From Pseudomonas aegrilactucae (GTDB lineage Bacteria; Pseudomonadota; Gammaproteobacteria; Pseudomonadales; Pseudomonadaceae): a DNA stretch of 64,000 bases. The stretch is taken from NCBI RefSeq assembly GCF_019168305.1, contig NZ_JAHTBI010000056.1, forward strand, positions 1 through 64,000, read 5' to 3'. The position numbers and the translations under genes were made by a program. The notes under the pieces were generated by a model. It was given only the letters and a program-made list of their open reading frames with translations, was not told the DNA's origin and ran no database searches. This document shows, piece by piece, positions 35,403 to 44,832 of the stretch (the first letter of the stretch is position 1; each line of letters opens with the position of its first letter).

Positions 35403-36734
35403 ATGACATTCGCCAAACTTGGCCTGATTGAACCCTTGCTGCGCGCGCTCGACACCCTCAAGTACACCACGCCGACCCCGGTGCAGGCTGCGGCGATCCC
35501 GGCCGTGCTGGCTGGCCGCGACCTGATGGCCGCCGCGCAGACCGGCACCGGCAAGACCGCCGGTTTTGCCTTGCCGCTGTTGCAGCGCCTGGTGATGGAA
35601 GGCGAAAAGGTCGCGAGCAATTCGGTGCGTGCGCTGGTGCTGGTACCGACTCGCGAGCTGGCCGAGCAGGTGCACGCGAACATCGCCGAGTATGCCGAGC
35701 ACCTGCCGCTGCGCACCTACGCGGTGTACGGCGGGGTGAGCATCAACCCGCAGATGATGAAGCTGCGCAAGGGCATCGACCTGCTGGTGGCAACGCCGGG
35801 GCGCCTGCTCGACCTGTTTCGCCAGAACGCGGTGAAGTTTTCGCAGTTGCAGGCGCTGGTGCTCGATGAAGCCGACCGCATGCTCGACCTGGGCTTTGCC
35901 GAAGAGCTGCGTTCGATCTACGCGGCGTTGCCGGTCAAGCGCCAGACGCTGCTGTTTTCGGCGACCTTCTCCGACGAGATTCGCCTGATGGCCGGGCAGA
36001 TGCTCAATGACCCGCTCAGTGTCGAGGTCAGCCCGCGCAACGTGGCGGCCAGCAGCGTCAAGCAGTGGGTTGTGCCTGTGGATAAAAAGCGCAAGCCTGA
36101 ACTGTTCATGCACCTGCTGCGCAAGCAGCGCTGGAAGCAGGTGCTGGTGTTCGCCAAGACCCGCAATGGCGTGGACGCGCTGGTGGAGCGCTTGCAGGCG
36201 CAGGGCGTGAACGCCGACGGCATCCACGGTGATCGCCCGCAAGCCACGCGTCAGCGTGCGCTGGACAGCTTCAAGGCGCGTGAAATCCAGATCCTGGTGG
36301 CCACCGATGTGGCGGCGCGCGGGCTGGATATCGATGACTTGCCGCTGGTGGTCAACTTCGACCTGCCGATCGTGGCCGAGGACTACATCCACCGTATCGG
36401 GCGTACCGGGCGAGCTGGCAACACCGGCGAGGCGATTTCGCTGGTGTGCGCCGACGAGGTGAACATGCTGTCGGCGATCGAGATGCTCACGCGCAAGACT
36501 TTGCCGCGCCATGAAGAGCCGGACTTCGTGCCAGAGCACCGTGTGCCCGAGACCGATGCCAGCGGGCAGGTGGTGAAGAAGCCGAAGAAGCCTAAAAAGC
36601 CCAAGCAGAGCGGCAGCAAGGGCAGCCTGGGGCGTTGGACCGACAGCGGTGATGCGCCAGCAGCGGCGCCGCAGGTCAAGCCGGTGCGCAAGGTGCCGAC
36701 CTTCAATACCGGGCCGCGCAAGCGCAAGCCTTGA
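35403..36734 (+). CDS. rhlE: DEAD-box RNA helicase, RhlE-type
   Basis: ATP-dependent RNA helicase of 443 residues. The motif set is complete: TPTPVQ (Q motif), AQTGTGKT (I), PTRELAEQ (Ia), DEADRMLD (II), SATF (III), and HRIGRTGRAG (VI). The C-terminal 70 residues are basic and low-complexity (KKPKKPKKPKQSGSKG), the usual tail that binds RNA. RhlE-type proteins act in RNA decay and ribosome assembly. The ATG at 35403 is the family start. A REP pair follows the stop. Confidence 0.93.
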   Translation: MTFAKLGLIEPLLRALDTLKYTTPTPVQAAAIPAVLAGRDLMAAAQTGTGKTAGFALPLLQRLVMEGEKVASNSVRALVLVPTRELAEQVHANIAEYAEHLPLRTYAVYGGVSINPQMMKLRKGIDLLVATPGRLLDLFRQNAVKFSQLQALVLDEADRMLDLGFAEELRSIYAALPVKRQTLLFSATFSDEIRLMAGQMLNDPLSVEVSPRNVAASSVKQWVVPVDKKRKPELFMHLLRKQRWKQVLVFAKTRNGVDALVERLQAQGVNADGIHGDRPQATRQRALDSFKAREIQILVATDVAARGLDIDDLPLVVNFDLPIVAEDYIHRIGRTGRAGNTGEAISLVCADEVNMLSAIEMLTRKTLPRHEEPDFVPEHRVPETDASGQVVKKPKKPKKPKQSGSKGSLGRWTDSGDAPAAAPQVKPVRKVPTFNTGPRKRKP

Positions 36735-36759
36735 AATAGCTAGGGGCTGCGCTGCAGCC

Positions 36760-36836
36760 CCTTCGCTGGCAAGCCAGCTCCCACAGAGTTCTGCGGCGCA
36801 CATAGAACCTGTGGGAGCTGGCTTGCCAGCGAAGGG
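36760..36836. repeat. REP pair (inverted)
   Basis: Left arm about 36760-36786 and right arm about 36808-36836 of the common core, with a 21-base spacer. It fills the gap between the convergent rhlE and flavoprotein genes, almost touching the stop at 36838. Confidence 0.9.
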
Positions 36837-36837
36837 C

Positions 36838-38073
36838 TCAGCGTCGCAACCACTCCAGCACCCCCAATCCCGCCTGCCGCCCGCTCGCAAAACACGCCGT
36901 GAGCAGATACCCCCCGGTGGGCGCCTCCCAGTCGAGCATCTCGCCCGCACAGAACACCCCTGGCACCTGGCGCAGCATCAAGCCCTGGTCCAGCGCTTCA
37001 AACTTCACCCCACCCGCACTGCTGATCGCCTCATCCAGTGGGCGAGGGCGCACCAGTTCGATCGGCAAGGTCTTGATCGCTGCCGCCAATCGCGCCGGGT
37101 CTGCGAATACCTCAGGGCCGGTCAGCTCGCGTAGCAATGCCGCCTTCACGCCTTCCAGCCCCAACTGGCCTTGCAGGTGCCTGGCCATCGAACGTGAACC
37201 GCGCGGCTTGCGCAGTGCAGCCTCGATCTTGTCCACAGGCTTGCTCGGCAACAGGTCCAGCAACACGGTGGCCGCGCCCTCGCGGTTGATGGCTTCACGA
37301 ATCTGCGCCGACCAGGCATACACCAGGCTGCCTTCCACGCCACGTTCGGTGAGCACGAATTCACCCGCACGCGGACTATGCCCGGCCAGGCTCAGGGCGA
37401 TGTTCTTCAACGGCGCGCCAGCGAACTTGCTCGTCAGCAGCTCGCTCCAGCCCGCCACCTCAAAGCCGCTGTTGGCCGGCTGCAGCGGCGCGACATCCAC
37501 ACCGCGCGCCTGCAGCCATGGCAGCCAGGCGGCGTCAGAACCCAGCCGGGCCCAGCTGCCGCCGCCCAATGCGAGTACCACGGCATCGGCCTGCACGCTC
37601 AATTCGCCCTGTGGATAAGCCAGCCGCAGTGCACCGTCGGCGTTCCAGCCCAGCCAACGATGGCGGGTGTGGATAACTACGCCGGCATCGCGCAGGCGCT
37701 TGAGCCAGGCGCGCAGCAGCGGGGCGGCCTTCATGTCGGTGGGGAACACCCTGCCGGATGTACCGACGAAGGTGTCGATGCCCAGGCCGTGTATCCACTG
37801 GCGCAATGTTGTGGCATCGAACCCCTCCAGCAGTGCCGCAATCTCGTCAGCGCGTTCGGCGTAGCGCGAGATGAAGGCCGGGTACGCCTCGGAATGGGTG
37901 ATGTTCATGCCGCCCACGCCGGCCAGCAGGAACTTGCGCCCCACCGACGGCATGGCGTCGTACAGGTCGACCTTCGCGCCCGCCTGGCTGAGCACCTCGG
38001 CGGCCATCAGGCCGGCCGGCCCGCCTCCGATAATGGCAACGTGGGGGGCGGCGTTTGGGCGGGTGTCGGTCAT
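36838..38073 (-). CDS. HI0933-family NAD(P)/FAD-dependent oxidoreductase
   Basis: A 411-residue flavoprotein. The dinucleotide-binding start VAIIGGGPAGLMAAEVL, followed by GRKFLLAGVGGMNITH, and the late GVFCAGEMLDWEAPTGGYLL are characteristic of the HI0933/YhiN family. The ATG at 38073 gives the standard N-terminus; the longer frame adds a run of unlikely residues. The reaction is unknown. It converges on rhlE across a REP pair. Confidence 0.92.
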   Translation of the reverse strand: MTDTRPNAAPHVAIIGGGPAGLMAAEVLSQAGAKVDLYDAMPSVGRKFLLAGVGGMNITHSEAYPAFISRYAERADEIAALLEGFDATTLRQWIHGLGIDTFVGTSGRVFPTDMKAAPLLRAWLKRLRDAGVVIHTRHRWLGWNADGALRLAYPQGELSVQADAVVLALGGGSWARLGSDAAWLPWLQARGVDVAPLQPANSGFEVAGWSELLTSKFAGAPLKNIALSLAGHSPRAGEFVLTERGVEGSLVYAWSAQIREAINREGAATVLLDLLPSKPVDKIEAALRKPRGSRSMARHLQGQLGLEGVKAALLRELTGPEVFADPARLAAAIKTLPIELVRPRPLDEAISSAGGVKFEALDQGLMLRQVPGVFCAGEMLDWEAPTGGYLLTACFASGRQAGLGVLEWLRR

Positions 38074-38223
38074 GGGCGGCTGCAGGCTGGGGATAAAGAG
38101 CCGGCATTCTACCCGACGCAGGCCCGTGCAGGCACTGTACAAAAAACACTCAGTGTTCTACAGGGCCCGCATTCAAAGGGCTGGAAGGGCTTGCGCGCAG
38201 GTTATCCACAGGCGGTTCCACAG

Positions 38224-39138
38224 TCATTGTGGGTAATTGAGTACCCGTTGCGCACTGTGGTGCAGGATGCCGTGGCGCCGTGCCAGGGCCTGGCGGTCCT
38301 TGCTGTAGCCGCCGCCGATCACGCCCACCACCGGGATGTCGCGGCCCAGGCAATGGCGCAGCACGGCTTCGTCGCGCGCGGCGACACCGGCGTCGGTCAG
38401 TTGCAGGTAGCCCAGCGCGTCGTCCTTGTGCACGTCGACGCCGGCGTCGTACAGCACCAGGTCGGGTTGATAGAGCGCCAGCAGGTAGTTGAGCGCATCG
38501 TCCACCACCTTCAGGTACGCCGCGTCGCCCATGCCGCGTGGCAGCGGGATGTCCCAGTCGCTCTGCGCCTTGCGCGCGGGGAAGTTCTGTTCGCAGTGCA
38601 GCGATACGGTGATGGCGTCCGGGGTGTCGTGCAGGATGCGCGCGGTGCCGTCGCCCTGGTGCACATCGCAGTCGAAGATCAGCACCCGGTGCACGCGCCC
38701 GGCTTCGAGCAGGTAGCGGCTGATGACGGCCAGGTCGTTGAAGATGCAGAAGCCGGCCGGGTGATCGTAATGGGCATGGTGGGTGCCGCCGGCCAGGTGG
38801 CAGGCGATGCCCTGCTGCAAGGCCTGCTCGGCGGCCAGCAGCGAGCCGCCGACCGCGCGCACCGTGCGCCGGGCCAGCGCTTCGCTCCAGGGCAGGCCGA
38901 GGCGGCGCTGGTCTTCGCGGCTGAGCTCGCCGTTCATGTAGCGCTCGATGTAGCCGCGATCATGCGCCAGCGCGAGGATGTCGTTGGGGCAGATCTCGGG
39001 GCGCAGCAAGGCCGCGTCGGTGGTCAGGCCGCTGTCGACCAGGTGATCGCGCAGCAGGCGGAACTTGTCCATCGGGAAGCGGTGCTCGGCAGGGAAATCC
39101 GGGCTGTAGTCGTCGTGGTAGATCAGGGGCAGGTGCAT
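38224..39138 (-). CDS. Histone-deacetylase-like amidohydrolase
   Basis: Zinc-dependent deacetylase-fold protein of 304 residues. The signature pieces are present: HHAHYDHPAGFCIFND, FDCDVHQGDGT (zinc-binding Asp and His) and YDAGVDVHKDD. Bacterial members act on acetylpolyamines, acetylated lysines or small amides; the substrate cannot be told here. The ATG at 39138 (MHLPLIYHDDYSP) is the family start. A much longer frame in the same phase runs into the divergent GNAT gene and is not real. Confidence 0.93.
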   Translation of the reverse strand: MHLPLIYHDDYSPDFPAEHRFPMDKFRLLRDHLVDSGLTTDAALLRPEICPNDILALAHDRGYIERYMNGELSREDQRRLGLPWSEALARRTVRAVGGSLLAAEQALQQGIACHLAGGTHHAHYDHPAGFCIFNDLAVISRYLLEAGRVHRVLIFDCDVHQGDGTARILHDTPDAITVSLHCEQNFPARKAQSDWDIPLPRGMGDAAYLKVVDDALNYLLALYQPDLVLYDAGVDVHKDDALGYLQLTDAGVAARDEAVLRHCLGRDIPVVGVIGGGYSKDRQALARRHGILHHSAQRVLNYPQ

Positions 39139-39231
39139 GGCAGCTTCTAACCGGGGCAAGCCTCGATCTTGCCAGTTGCTGCCTGCCGCGCGCCAGCGTT
39201 CTACACTGGCGGCAGGATTGAGGAGCAGGCG

Positions 39232-39801
39232 ATGACCCCGATACTGGAAATGGAGAGCGCGCGGCTGCGGCTGCGCCAGTGGCAGGACGATGACCTCACC
39301 GAGTTTGCCGCCCTGTGCGCCGACCCGCAGGTGATGCAGTATTTTCCAGCAGCGTTGAGCCGGGTCGAGGCCGCTGCCCTGATTGGCCGCATTCGTGGTC
39401 ATTTTGCCGAGTACGGTTTCGGCCTGTGGGCACTCGAGCGCCAGGACTCGGGCGCGTTCATCGGCATGACCGGGCTGCTGCATGTGGGCTTCGATGCTGC
39501 CTTCACCCCCGCAGTGGAAATCGGCTGGCGCCTGGCGCGCCGTCACTGGGGCCAGGGCTTTGCCAGCGAGGCCGCCTGGACCTGCCTGCGCTGTGCGTTC
39601 GCCCAGCTGGGCCTGGATGAGGTGGTGTCGTTCACCACCCAGGGCAACCTGGCGTCGCAGAAGGTGATGCAGGCGATCGGCATGCACCCCGACCCGCTGG
39701 GCGACTTCGAACACCCGCGGCTGGAGCCTGGCCACCCGCTGCGCCCACACGTGCTGTACCGCATCAGCCGCGCCCAATGGCAGGCCACCCTACGTGGCTG
39801 A
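39232..39801 (+). CDS. GNAT-family N-acetyltransferase (RimJ/RimL type)
   Basis: A 189-residue acetyltransferase of the RimJ/RimL-like group: SARLRLRQWQDDD at the start, the acetyl-CoA site RRHWGQGFASEA (Q/R-x-x-G-x-A/G form), and FTTQGNLASQKVMQ near the end. The ATG at 39232 has GAGGAG in front. It is divergent from the deacetylase-like gene, an arrangement that invites an acetylation/deacetylation link, but none can be shown. Substrate unknown. Confidence 0.88.
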   Translation: MTPILEMESARLRLRQWQDDDLTEFAALCADPQVMQYFPAALSRVEAAALIGRIRGHFAEYGFGLWALERQDSGAFIGMTGLLHVGFDAAFTPAVEIGWRLARRHWGQGFASEAAWTCLRCAFAQLGLDEVVSFTTQGNLASQKVMQAIGMHPDPLGDFEHPRLEPGHPLRPHVLYRISRAQWQATLRG

Positions 39802-39876
39802 ATCGCAGAACATACAGGCCGCCAATGGCAAACCCTGTATTATTTGCGCCCTGGGCCTTGCTTTGGAGAATCTCGA

Positions 39877-40746
39877 ATGAGCCACGTGTTGGACGACCTG
39901 GTCGACCTGTTGAGTCTGGAAGCGATCGAGGAAAACCTCTTTCGCGGACGTAGCCAGGACCTGGGCTTTCGCCAGCTGTATGGCGGTCAGGTATTGGGCC
40001 AGTCGCTGTCGGCGGCCAGCCAGACGGTAGAAGAGGCGCGTCATGTGCATTCGCTGCACGGCTACTTCCTGCGCCCGGGCGACGCGTCGATGCCGGTGGT
40101 GTATTCGGTGGACCGCGTGCGCGATGGCGGCAGTTTCAGCACCCGGCGGGTGACGGCGATCCAGAAGGGTCAGCCGATCTTCACCTGCAGCGCGTCGTTC
40201 CAGTACGACGAAGAGGGCTTCGAGCACCAGGGCCAGATGCCGCAGGTGGTCGGCCCCGACAACCTGCCGTCGGAGGTGGAACTGGCCCAGCGCATGGCCG
40301 ACCAGTTGCCCGAGCACATCCGTGACAAGCTGCTGTGCGCCAAGCCGATCGAAGTGCGCCCGGTGACCGAGAAAGACCCGTTCAACCCCAAGCCGGGCGA
40401 TCCGGTGAAGTACGTGTGGTTTCGCGCCGACGGCAACCTGCCCGACTCCCAGGCGCTGCACAAGTACATGCTGGCCTACGCCTCGGACTTTGGCCTGCTG
40501 ACCACCGCGCTGATGCCCCATGGCAAGTCGGTGTGGCACCGCGACATGCAGCTGGCCAGCCTGGACCATGCCCTGTGGTTCCACGGCAACCTGCGCGCCG
40601 ACGACTGGCTGCTGTACGCCATGGACAGCCCATGGGCGGGCAATGCGCGCGGGTTCTCGCGCGGCAGCATTTTCAACCGTGCCGGGCAACTGGTGGCCTC
40701 GTCGTGCCAGGAAGGGCTGATCCGTCAGCGCAAGGACTGGGCATGA
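39877..40746 (+). CDS. tesB: Acyl-CoA thioesterase II
   Basis: Double-hotdog thioesterase of 289 residues that hydrolyses medium and long acyl-CoA. Conserved parts include LFRGRSQDLGFRQLYGGQV, the repeat-linker region, and the late catalytic region with LDHALWFH. Full length compared with E. coli TesB (286). The stop overlaps the HAD gene by 4 bases (ATGA), so the two are probably cotranscribed and coupled. Confidence 0.95.
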   Translation: MSHVLDDLVDLLSLEAIEENLFRGRSQDLGFRQLYGGQVLGQSLSAASQTVEEARHVHSLHGYFLRPGDASMPVVYSVDRVRDGGSFSTRRVTAIQKGQPIFTCSASFQYDEEGFEHQGQMPQVVGPDNLPSEVELAQRMADQLPEHIRDKLLCAKPIEVRPVTEKDPFNPKPGDPVKYVWFRADGNLPDSQALHKYMLAYASDFGLLTTALMPHGKSVWHRDMQLASLDHALWFHGNLRADDWLLYAMDSPWAGNARGFSRGSIFNRAGQLVASSCQEGLIRQRKDWA

Positions 40747-41336
40747 GCCTGCAGCAGATCCGTCACTGGGTGTTCGACATGGACGGTACGCTGACAGTGG
40801 CCGTGCATGATTTCGCGGCGATTCGCGTTGCGCTGGACATCCCTGCACAGGACGACATCCTCACCCACCTGGCGGCGTTGCCGGCGGCAGAGGCTGCGGC
40901 CAAGCATACCTGGCTGCTGGCGCACGAACGCGAGCTGGCAGTGGCTTCGCAAGCGGCGCCGGGCGCGGTGGCGCTGGTGCGGGAACTGGCCGCGCGGGGT
41001 TGCCGGCTGGGCATCCTCACGCGCAATGCGCGCGAGCTGGCGCATGTGACGCTGGAAGCCATCGGGCTGGCGGACTGCTTCCCGGTACAGGACATCATCG
41101 GCCGTGACGAGGCGCCGCCCAAGCCGCACCCGGGTGGGTTGCTGCACCTGGCCCAGGCGTGGGACGTGGCACCGGCCGAGATGGTAATGGTCGGCGATTA
41201 TCGCTTCGACCTGGACTGCGGCCGTGCGGCGGGTGCGCGTACGGTGCTGGTGAACCTGCCCGATAACCCGTGGCCGCAGTTGGTGGATTGGCATGCGGCG
41301 GATTGTGGCGTATTGCAGGCGATGTTGGAGCGCTGA
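40743..41336 (+). CDS. HAD-superfamily phosphatase
   Basis: A 197-residue HAD hydrolase. Motif I is FDMDGTL with the nucleophile and acid-base Asp pair, motif II is ILTRNA, the motif III lysine is in APPKPHPGG, and motif IV is MVGDYRFD. The cap is of the small helical type (about 15-75), similar to phosphoglycolate-phosphatase-like enzymes. The start ATG overlaps the tesB stop by 4 bases. Substrate unknown. Confidence 0.9.
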   Translation: MSLQQIRHWVFDMDGTLTVAVHDFAAIRVALDIPAQDDILTHLAALPAAEAAAKHTWLLAHERELAVASQAAPGAVALVRELAARGCRLGILTRNARELAHVTLEAIGLADCFPVQDIIGRDEAPPKPHPGGLLHLAQAWDVAPAEMVMVGDYRFDLDCGRAAGARTVLVNLPDNPWPQLVDWHAADCGVLQAMLER

Positions 41337-41472
41337 AGCCGTGGCGCCCTGATCGGGCTAAATGGCCGTCATCGTGGTTTGCTGGCGGATTGTGCACGTG
41401 CTGGTGCTTGACCTGTGGCGGGCGTAGGCAAAGACTGGTCGACCCTTCATTTGCATGAGCGAGGCGCGTCCC

Positions 41473-42483
41473 ATGAGCCACAAGGCCATTTACGTTCAAC
41501 CCGGCGGTGGTTACGACAAGGTGCTGGTGGGCACGTGCGAAGCGGCGGCGCCACAGGCGGGCCAGATCACGGTGCGCGTGCGCGCCAGCTCGCTCAACTA
41601 CCATGACTTTGCTGTGGTCAGTGGCATGTGGGGGCCGGCGGTGCCGCGCATCCCGATGGCCGATGGCGCCGGTGAGGTGGTGGCAGTGGGCGCCGGGGTG
41701 ACCGAGTTCGCCGTGGGTGATGCGGTGGTCAGTACCTTCTTCCCGGACTGGCTGGATGGCGAGCCGCTGATCGAAGGCTTTGCCACCGTGCCGGGTGATG
41801 GCGTCGACGGCTATGCCCGCGAGCAGGTGACCGCCCGCGCTACTTCGTTTACCCATGCCCCCAAGGGGTGGAGCCACGCAGAAGCGGCCACCCTGACCAC
41901 CGCAGGCGTTACCGCCTGGCGCGCATTGATGGCCGACGACGCGCTCAAACCGGGCGATACGGTATTGGTGCAGGGCACGGGCGGGGTGTCGATCTTTGCC
42001 CTGCAATTGGCCAAGCTGGCAGGCGCCACGGTGATTGCCACGTCGTCCAGCGATGCCAAGCTCGAGCGCCTCAAGGCGCTGGGTGCCGACCACCTGATCA
42101 ACTACCGCACCACCCCCGCCTGGGGCGAGAAGGTACGTGCCCTGACCGGCAATCGCGGGGTGGACCACGTGATCGAAGTGGGTGGCCCGGCCACGCTGGA
42201 GCAATCGATGATCGCGGCGCGTATCGGCGGGCACATTTCGCTGATCGGCATTCTGACCGGCGTAGCAGGGGAGCTGCCGCTGGTGCAGGCGCTGGTGCGT
42301 CAGTTGCGTCTGCAAGGGGTACTGGTGGGCAGCCGCGCCCAGCAGCAGGCACTGGTGCGCGCCATCGATGCCAATGGGCTGCGCCCGGTGATCGACAAGC
42401 ACTTTGGCCTGGAGCAGATCGCCGAGGCGTTCCGCTATCAGGAGACCAATCAGCATTTCGGCAAGATCGTGCTGGATATCTGA
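41473..42483 (+). CDS. MDR-family zinc-independent or zinc-type alcohol dehydrogenase/quinone oxidoreductase
   Basis: A 336-residue medium-chain dehydrogenase/reductase. The GroES-like domain (about 1-125) shows LNYHDFAVVSGMWG and the NAD(P)-binding domain contains VQGTGGVSIFALQLAK. The usual catalytic Cys and structural zinc Cys cluster are absent, which fits a quinone-oxidoreductase-like member. The ATG at 41473 is preceded by GAGG; an ATG six codons upstream is possible. A 19-bp perfect hairpin follows the stop. It marks the left edge of the core genome before the accessory block. Confidence 0.88.
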   Translation: MSHKAIYVQPGGGYDKVLVGTCEAAAPQAGQITVRVRASSLNYHDFAVVSGMWGPAVPRIPMADGAGEVVAVGAGVTEFAVGDAVVSTFFPDWLDGEPLIEGFATVPGDGVDGYAREQVTARATSFTHAPKGWSHAEAATLTTAGVTAWRALMADDALKPGDTVLVQGTGGVSIFALQLAKLAGATVIATSSSDAKLERLKALGADHLINYRTTPAWGEKVRALTGNRGVDHVIEVGGPATLEQSMIAARIGGHISLIGILTGVAGELPLVQALVRQLRLQGVLVGSRAQQQALVRAIDANGLRPVIDKHFGLEQIAEAFRYQETNQHFGKIVLDI

Positions 42484-42490
42484 GGTACAC

Positions 42491-42533
42491 CACACACAAC
42501 AAAGCCCGCTTCTGGCGGGCTTTGTTGTGTGTG
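42491..42533. terminator. Hairpin terminator between convergent genes
   Basis: A perfect 19-bp stem (42491-42509 with 42515-42533) around loop TTCTG, with core GCCCGC/GCGGGC and an A/T-rich outer half. It lies between the MDR oxidoreductase gene and the convergent autotransporter gene and can serve both strands. Confidence 0.88.
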
Positions 42534-42543
42534 GCAGTTGCGA

Positions 42544-44832
42544 TCAGAAGTCGTAGCGCACGTTTGCGGTGAACGTATCCGCGTCGAAGCCGCTGCTGGT
42601 CAGGTAGTTGTACGAACCGCCCACGCTCCAGGCACCTACGCGGTAGGTCGCGCCCAGGCCCAGCTCGTAGCTGTCACGCGCCGGTGTTGCGCCTTTGGTG
42701 GTGAACGGGGTACCGCCAAGCACGAAGGTGGAGGTGGTACCGGCCTTGTCGCCGATGAAGTCGTGCCAGGCCATCAGCTTGGCTTCCGGCTCCAGGCTAC
42801 CTACGCCGACGTCGAATGCGCCCGCCAGGCGTGCACCCAGGCCCATCTCGCCGATCTCATAGCGCTGGCTGCCGACATTGAGGGCCGCCGAGCTGCCTTT
42901 TTCACGGTACGAGTCGATCGAGACGTTGGCGTAGCGCGCGCCGATCTGTGGTTCGAGTACCACTTGGCGGTCGAGCTGGAAGGTATAACCGGCCAGCGCG
43001 TTGACCCCGAAGATCTCGCTGTCGTAGTCGGCCTTGGCGCGGCTACCGGCGATGTAGCGCTTGGACTCGTTGTCGTTCCAGCCATACATCAGCGAGGTAT
43101 CGACGAAGAAGTTGTCGTGGGTCCAGTTGCCATACAGGGTCAACGCGTGGCCGCTGACATCGGTCTTGTTGCCGCGGTCGGTTTTGACGTCGCTGGTCAG
43201 GTTGCTGTATGCCAGGCCCACCGTGGTGTTGGCATCGAGCTTGCCATCGGCACCCACGGCGATGCCGTTGGTGTTGGCATCGTAACCGTCGATGCCGTTG
43301 CGGCGATCCTGGTCGGCATCGCTGGACAGCGCTTGCAGCCACACGCCGGTATCGGCCAGGCCTTCGCCGGACGACAGGCCGTTACGCGCATTGCTGGAAC
43401 GGCGGGTGACGGCGTTGCCTACCAGTGTCTGGCTGCTGGTGGCTGCATTGATCGCGCCGCGGCTGACGTCCGGAGTCAGGGTTTCGGCAAGCTTGGCCAG
43501 CTCTGCGTCGCTGCTGGCATTGGCGAAGGCCTGGAACACCGGGTCGCTCTCGCCCAGTTGGCCCATGACGCTGTTCTTGAACGGCTGAATGGCATTGACC
43601 GCATTGCGCGACGCGTTGGCGCCGAGCAGGTTCTGTGCAATCACATCATCGCTGCGGGTAGAAACCAGCGCCTTCACATCCTGGCCTTGGATGCCGAAGT
43701 TCTTCACTTCAAGCAGCGCGGAGGACGAGACCACCGAGAGGTTCTGCGCCTCTTCCCAGGTGCCGGAATTGAGCAGGGTGTAGCGGGTGCCTTGTGCCGA
43801 CGTGCGGAAGTCGTCGGAGCGCGCCTGCAATTCGATCTGGCTGCCTTTGGCGAAGTAGGTATTGCCGGTGACTTTCAGGATCGGTGCGTTGGGCTTGGTG
43901 TCGTTGTCCAGCAGCAGGCGCAGGCGCGAGGTGCTGTTGTCCAGGTCGAGGTCACCGATGATGGTGGTTTGCGGGCGCAGCAGGGTCAGGCGGGCATCAC
44001 CGACATCCACGTAATCGGCACGGATGGTCGAGCCGTCGAAGGCCACGTCACCCTGTACCAGTACGCCGGTCAGGCCCAGCAGGTCGCCTTTGACATCGCC
44101 GCCCTTCCAGTAGAAGAAGGACTGGTTGCGTGTGCTGTCGGCCTTGATGGCGGCAATACCGCCTTCCAGCAGGCCGGCGGTCTGGGTGACCGAGAACTGG
44201 CTGTTGTCCTTCAGGTTGACCAGATGGATGCCGATGCCATCCGCAGAAAGGGTGCCGCTGTTGTTGATGCTGCTTTTGTAGGGCGGTGTGGTGGCGCTGG
44301 TGAACGTAGCGTTTTCGATTTCGATACCGGCCGAGTCGACGCCCTGCGCGATGATGGTCCCGCTGTTGTTGATGCTCGCCTGAGTGGAGGTGATCATCAT
44401 GCCGTTGGCATTTTTGCCGGACACGGCGATGTTCCCGCTGTTGGTCACATCGCCGGCGATGGTCGTCTGGTACACATCAAGCCCCATTGCACCGTTGCCG
44501 GTCACGGTGATGTCGCCCTGGTTGATCAGGCTGCCACCGATCTTGTTGTCGAGGCTGAGAGTGATGCCCGATGGGATGTCGTTGGCGTTCGCCGCGCCCA
44601 GGTTGATTGCGCCTTTGTTGGTGAAGTCGCCCGCAACGGTCGCGCGGTCCATTGTTACACCTGTTTGCTGCGACGTTCCGCTGAAGGTAGCGCTGTTGAA
44701 GACACCACCGAGGTTGCTGTAGGCGCCCGTGCTCAGGTCGTGATTCAGGTCAGGCGCGGGGGCGGCATGGGCGGTGGTAGCGGCGGCAACGGACAGCGCC
44801 AGCAGCGAGCGGCGCAGGTGTGAAATAGTCAA
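42544..44832 (-). CDS. Autotransporter with beta-barrel domain (type Va)
   Basis: Surface protein of 762 residues. The signal peptide (1-23, ending TAHA) leads a passenger (about 24-430) of repeated short units such as GDVTNSGNIAVSG and INNSGTI, typical of a right-handed beta-helix. After an alpha-helical linker, an autotransporter beta-barrel (about 500-762) ends in RYDF, the C-terminal aromatic needed for Bam-dependent insertion. The start is TTG at 44832, with AAGGGA about 9 bases upstream. The passenger has no recognisable enzyme domain, so adhesion is more likely than hydrolysis. First gene of the possible accessory block. Confidence 0.9.
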   Translation of the reverse strand: MTISHLRRSLLALSVAAATTAHAAPAPDLNHDLSTGAYSNLGGVFNSATFSGTSQQTGVTMDRATVAGDFTNKGAINLGAANANDIPSGITLSLDNKIGGSLINQGDITVTGNGAMGLDVYQTTIAGDVTNSGNIAVSGKNANGMMITSTQASINNSGTIIAQGVDSAGIEIENATFTSATTPPYKSSINNSGTLSADGIGIHLVNLKDNSQFSVTQTAGLLEGGIAAIKADSTRNQSFFYWKGGDVKGDLLGLTGVLVQGDVAFDGSTIRADYVDVGDARLTLLRPQTTIIGDLDLDNSTSRLRLLLDNDTKPNAPILKVTGNTYFAKGSQIELQARSDDFRTSAQGTRYTLLNSGTWEEAQNLSVVSSSALLEVKNFGIQGQDVKALVSTRSDDVIAQNLLGANASRNAVNAIQPFKNSVMGQLGESDPVFQAFANASSDAELAKLAETLTPDVSRGAINAATSSQTLVGNAVTRRSSNARNGLSSGEGLADTGVWLQALSSDADQDRRNGIDGYDANTNGIAVGADGKLDANTTVGLAYSNLTSDVKTDRGNKTDVSGHALTLYGNWTHDNFFVDTSLMYGWNDNESKRYIAGSRAKADYDSEIFGVNALAGYTFQLDRQVVLEPQIGARYANVSIDSYREKGSSAALNVGSQRYEIGEMGLGARLAGAFDVGVGSLEPEAKLMAWHDFIGDKAGTTSTFVLGGTPFTTKGATPARDSYELGLGATYRVGAWSVGGSYNYLTSSGFDADTFTANVRYDF

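Noticed and set aside
39139..39777. N-terminal extension of the deacetylase-like gene by over 200 codons
   Set aside because: The extension overlaps the divergent GNAT gene and has no family similarity; the ATG at 39138 gives the normal start.
42529..44823. Long open frame opposite the autotransporter gene
   Set aside because: The autotransporter has a signal peptide, repeats and a full barrel; the opposite frame looks random and spans the terminator.
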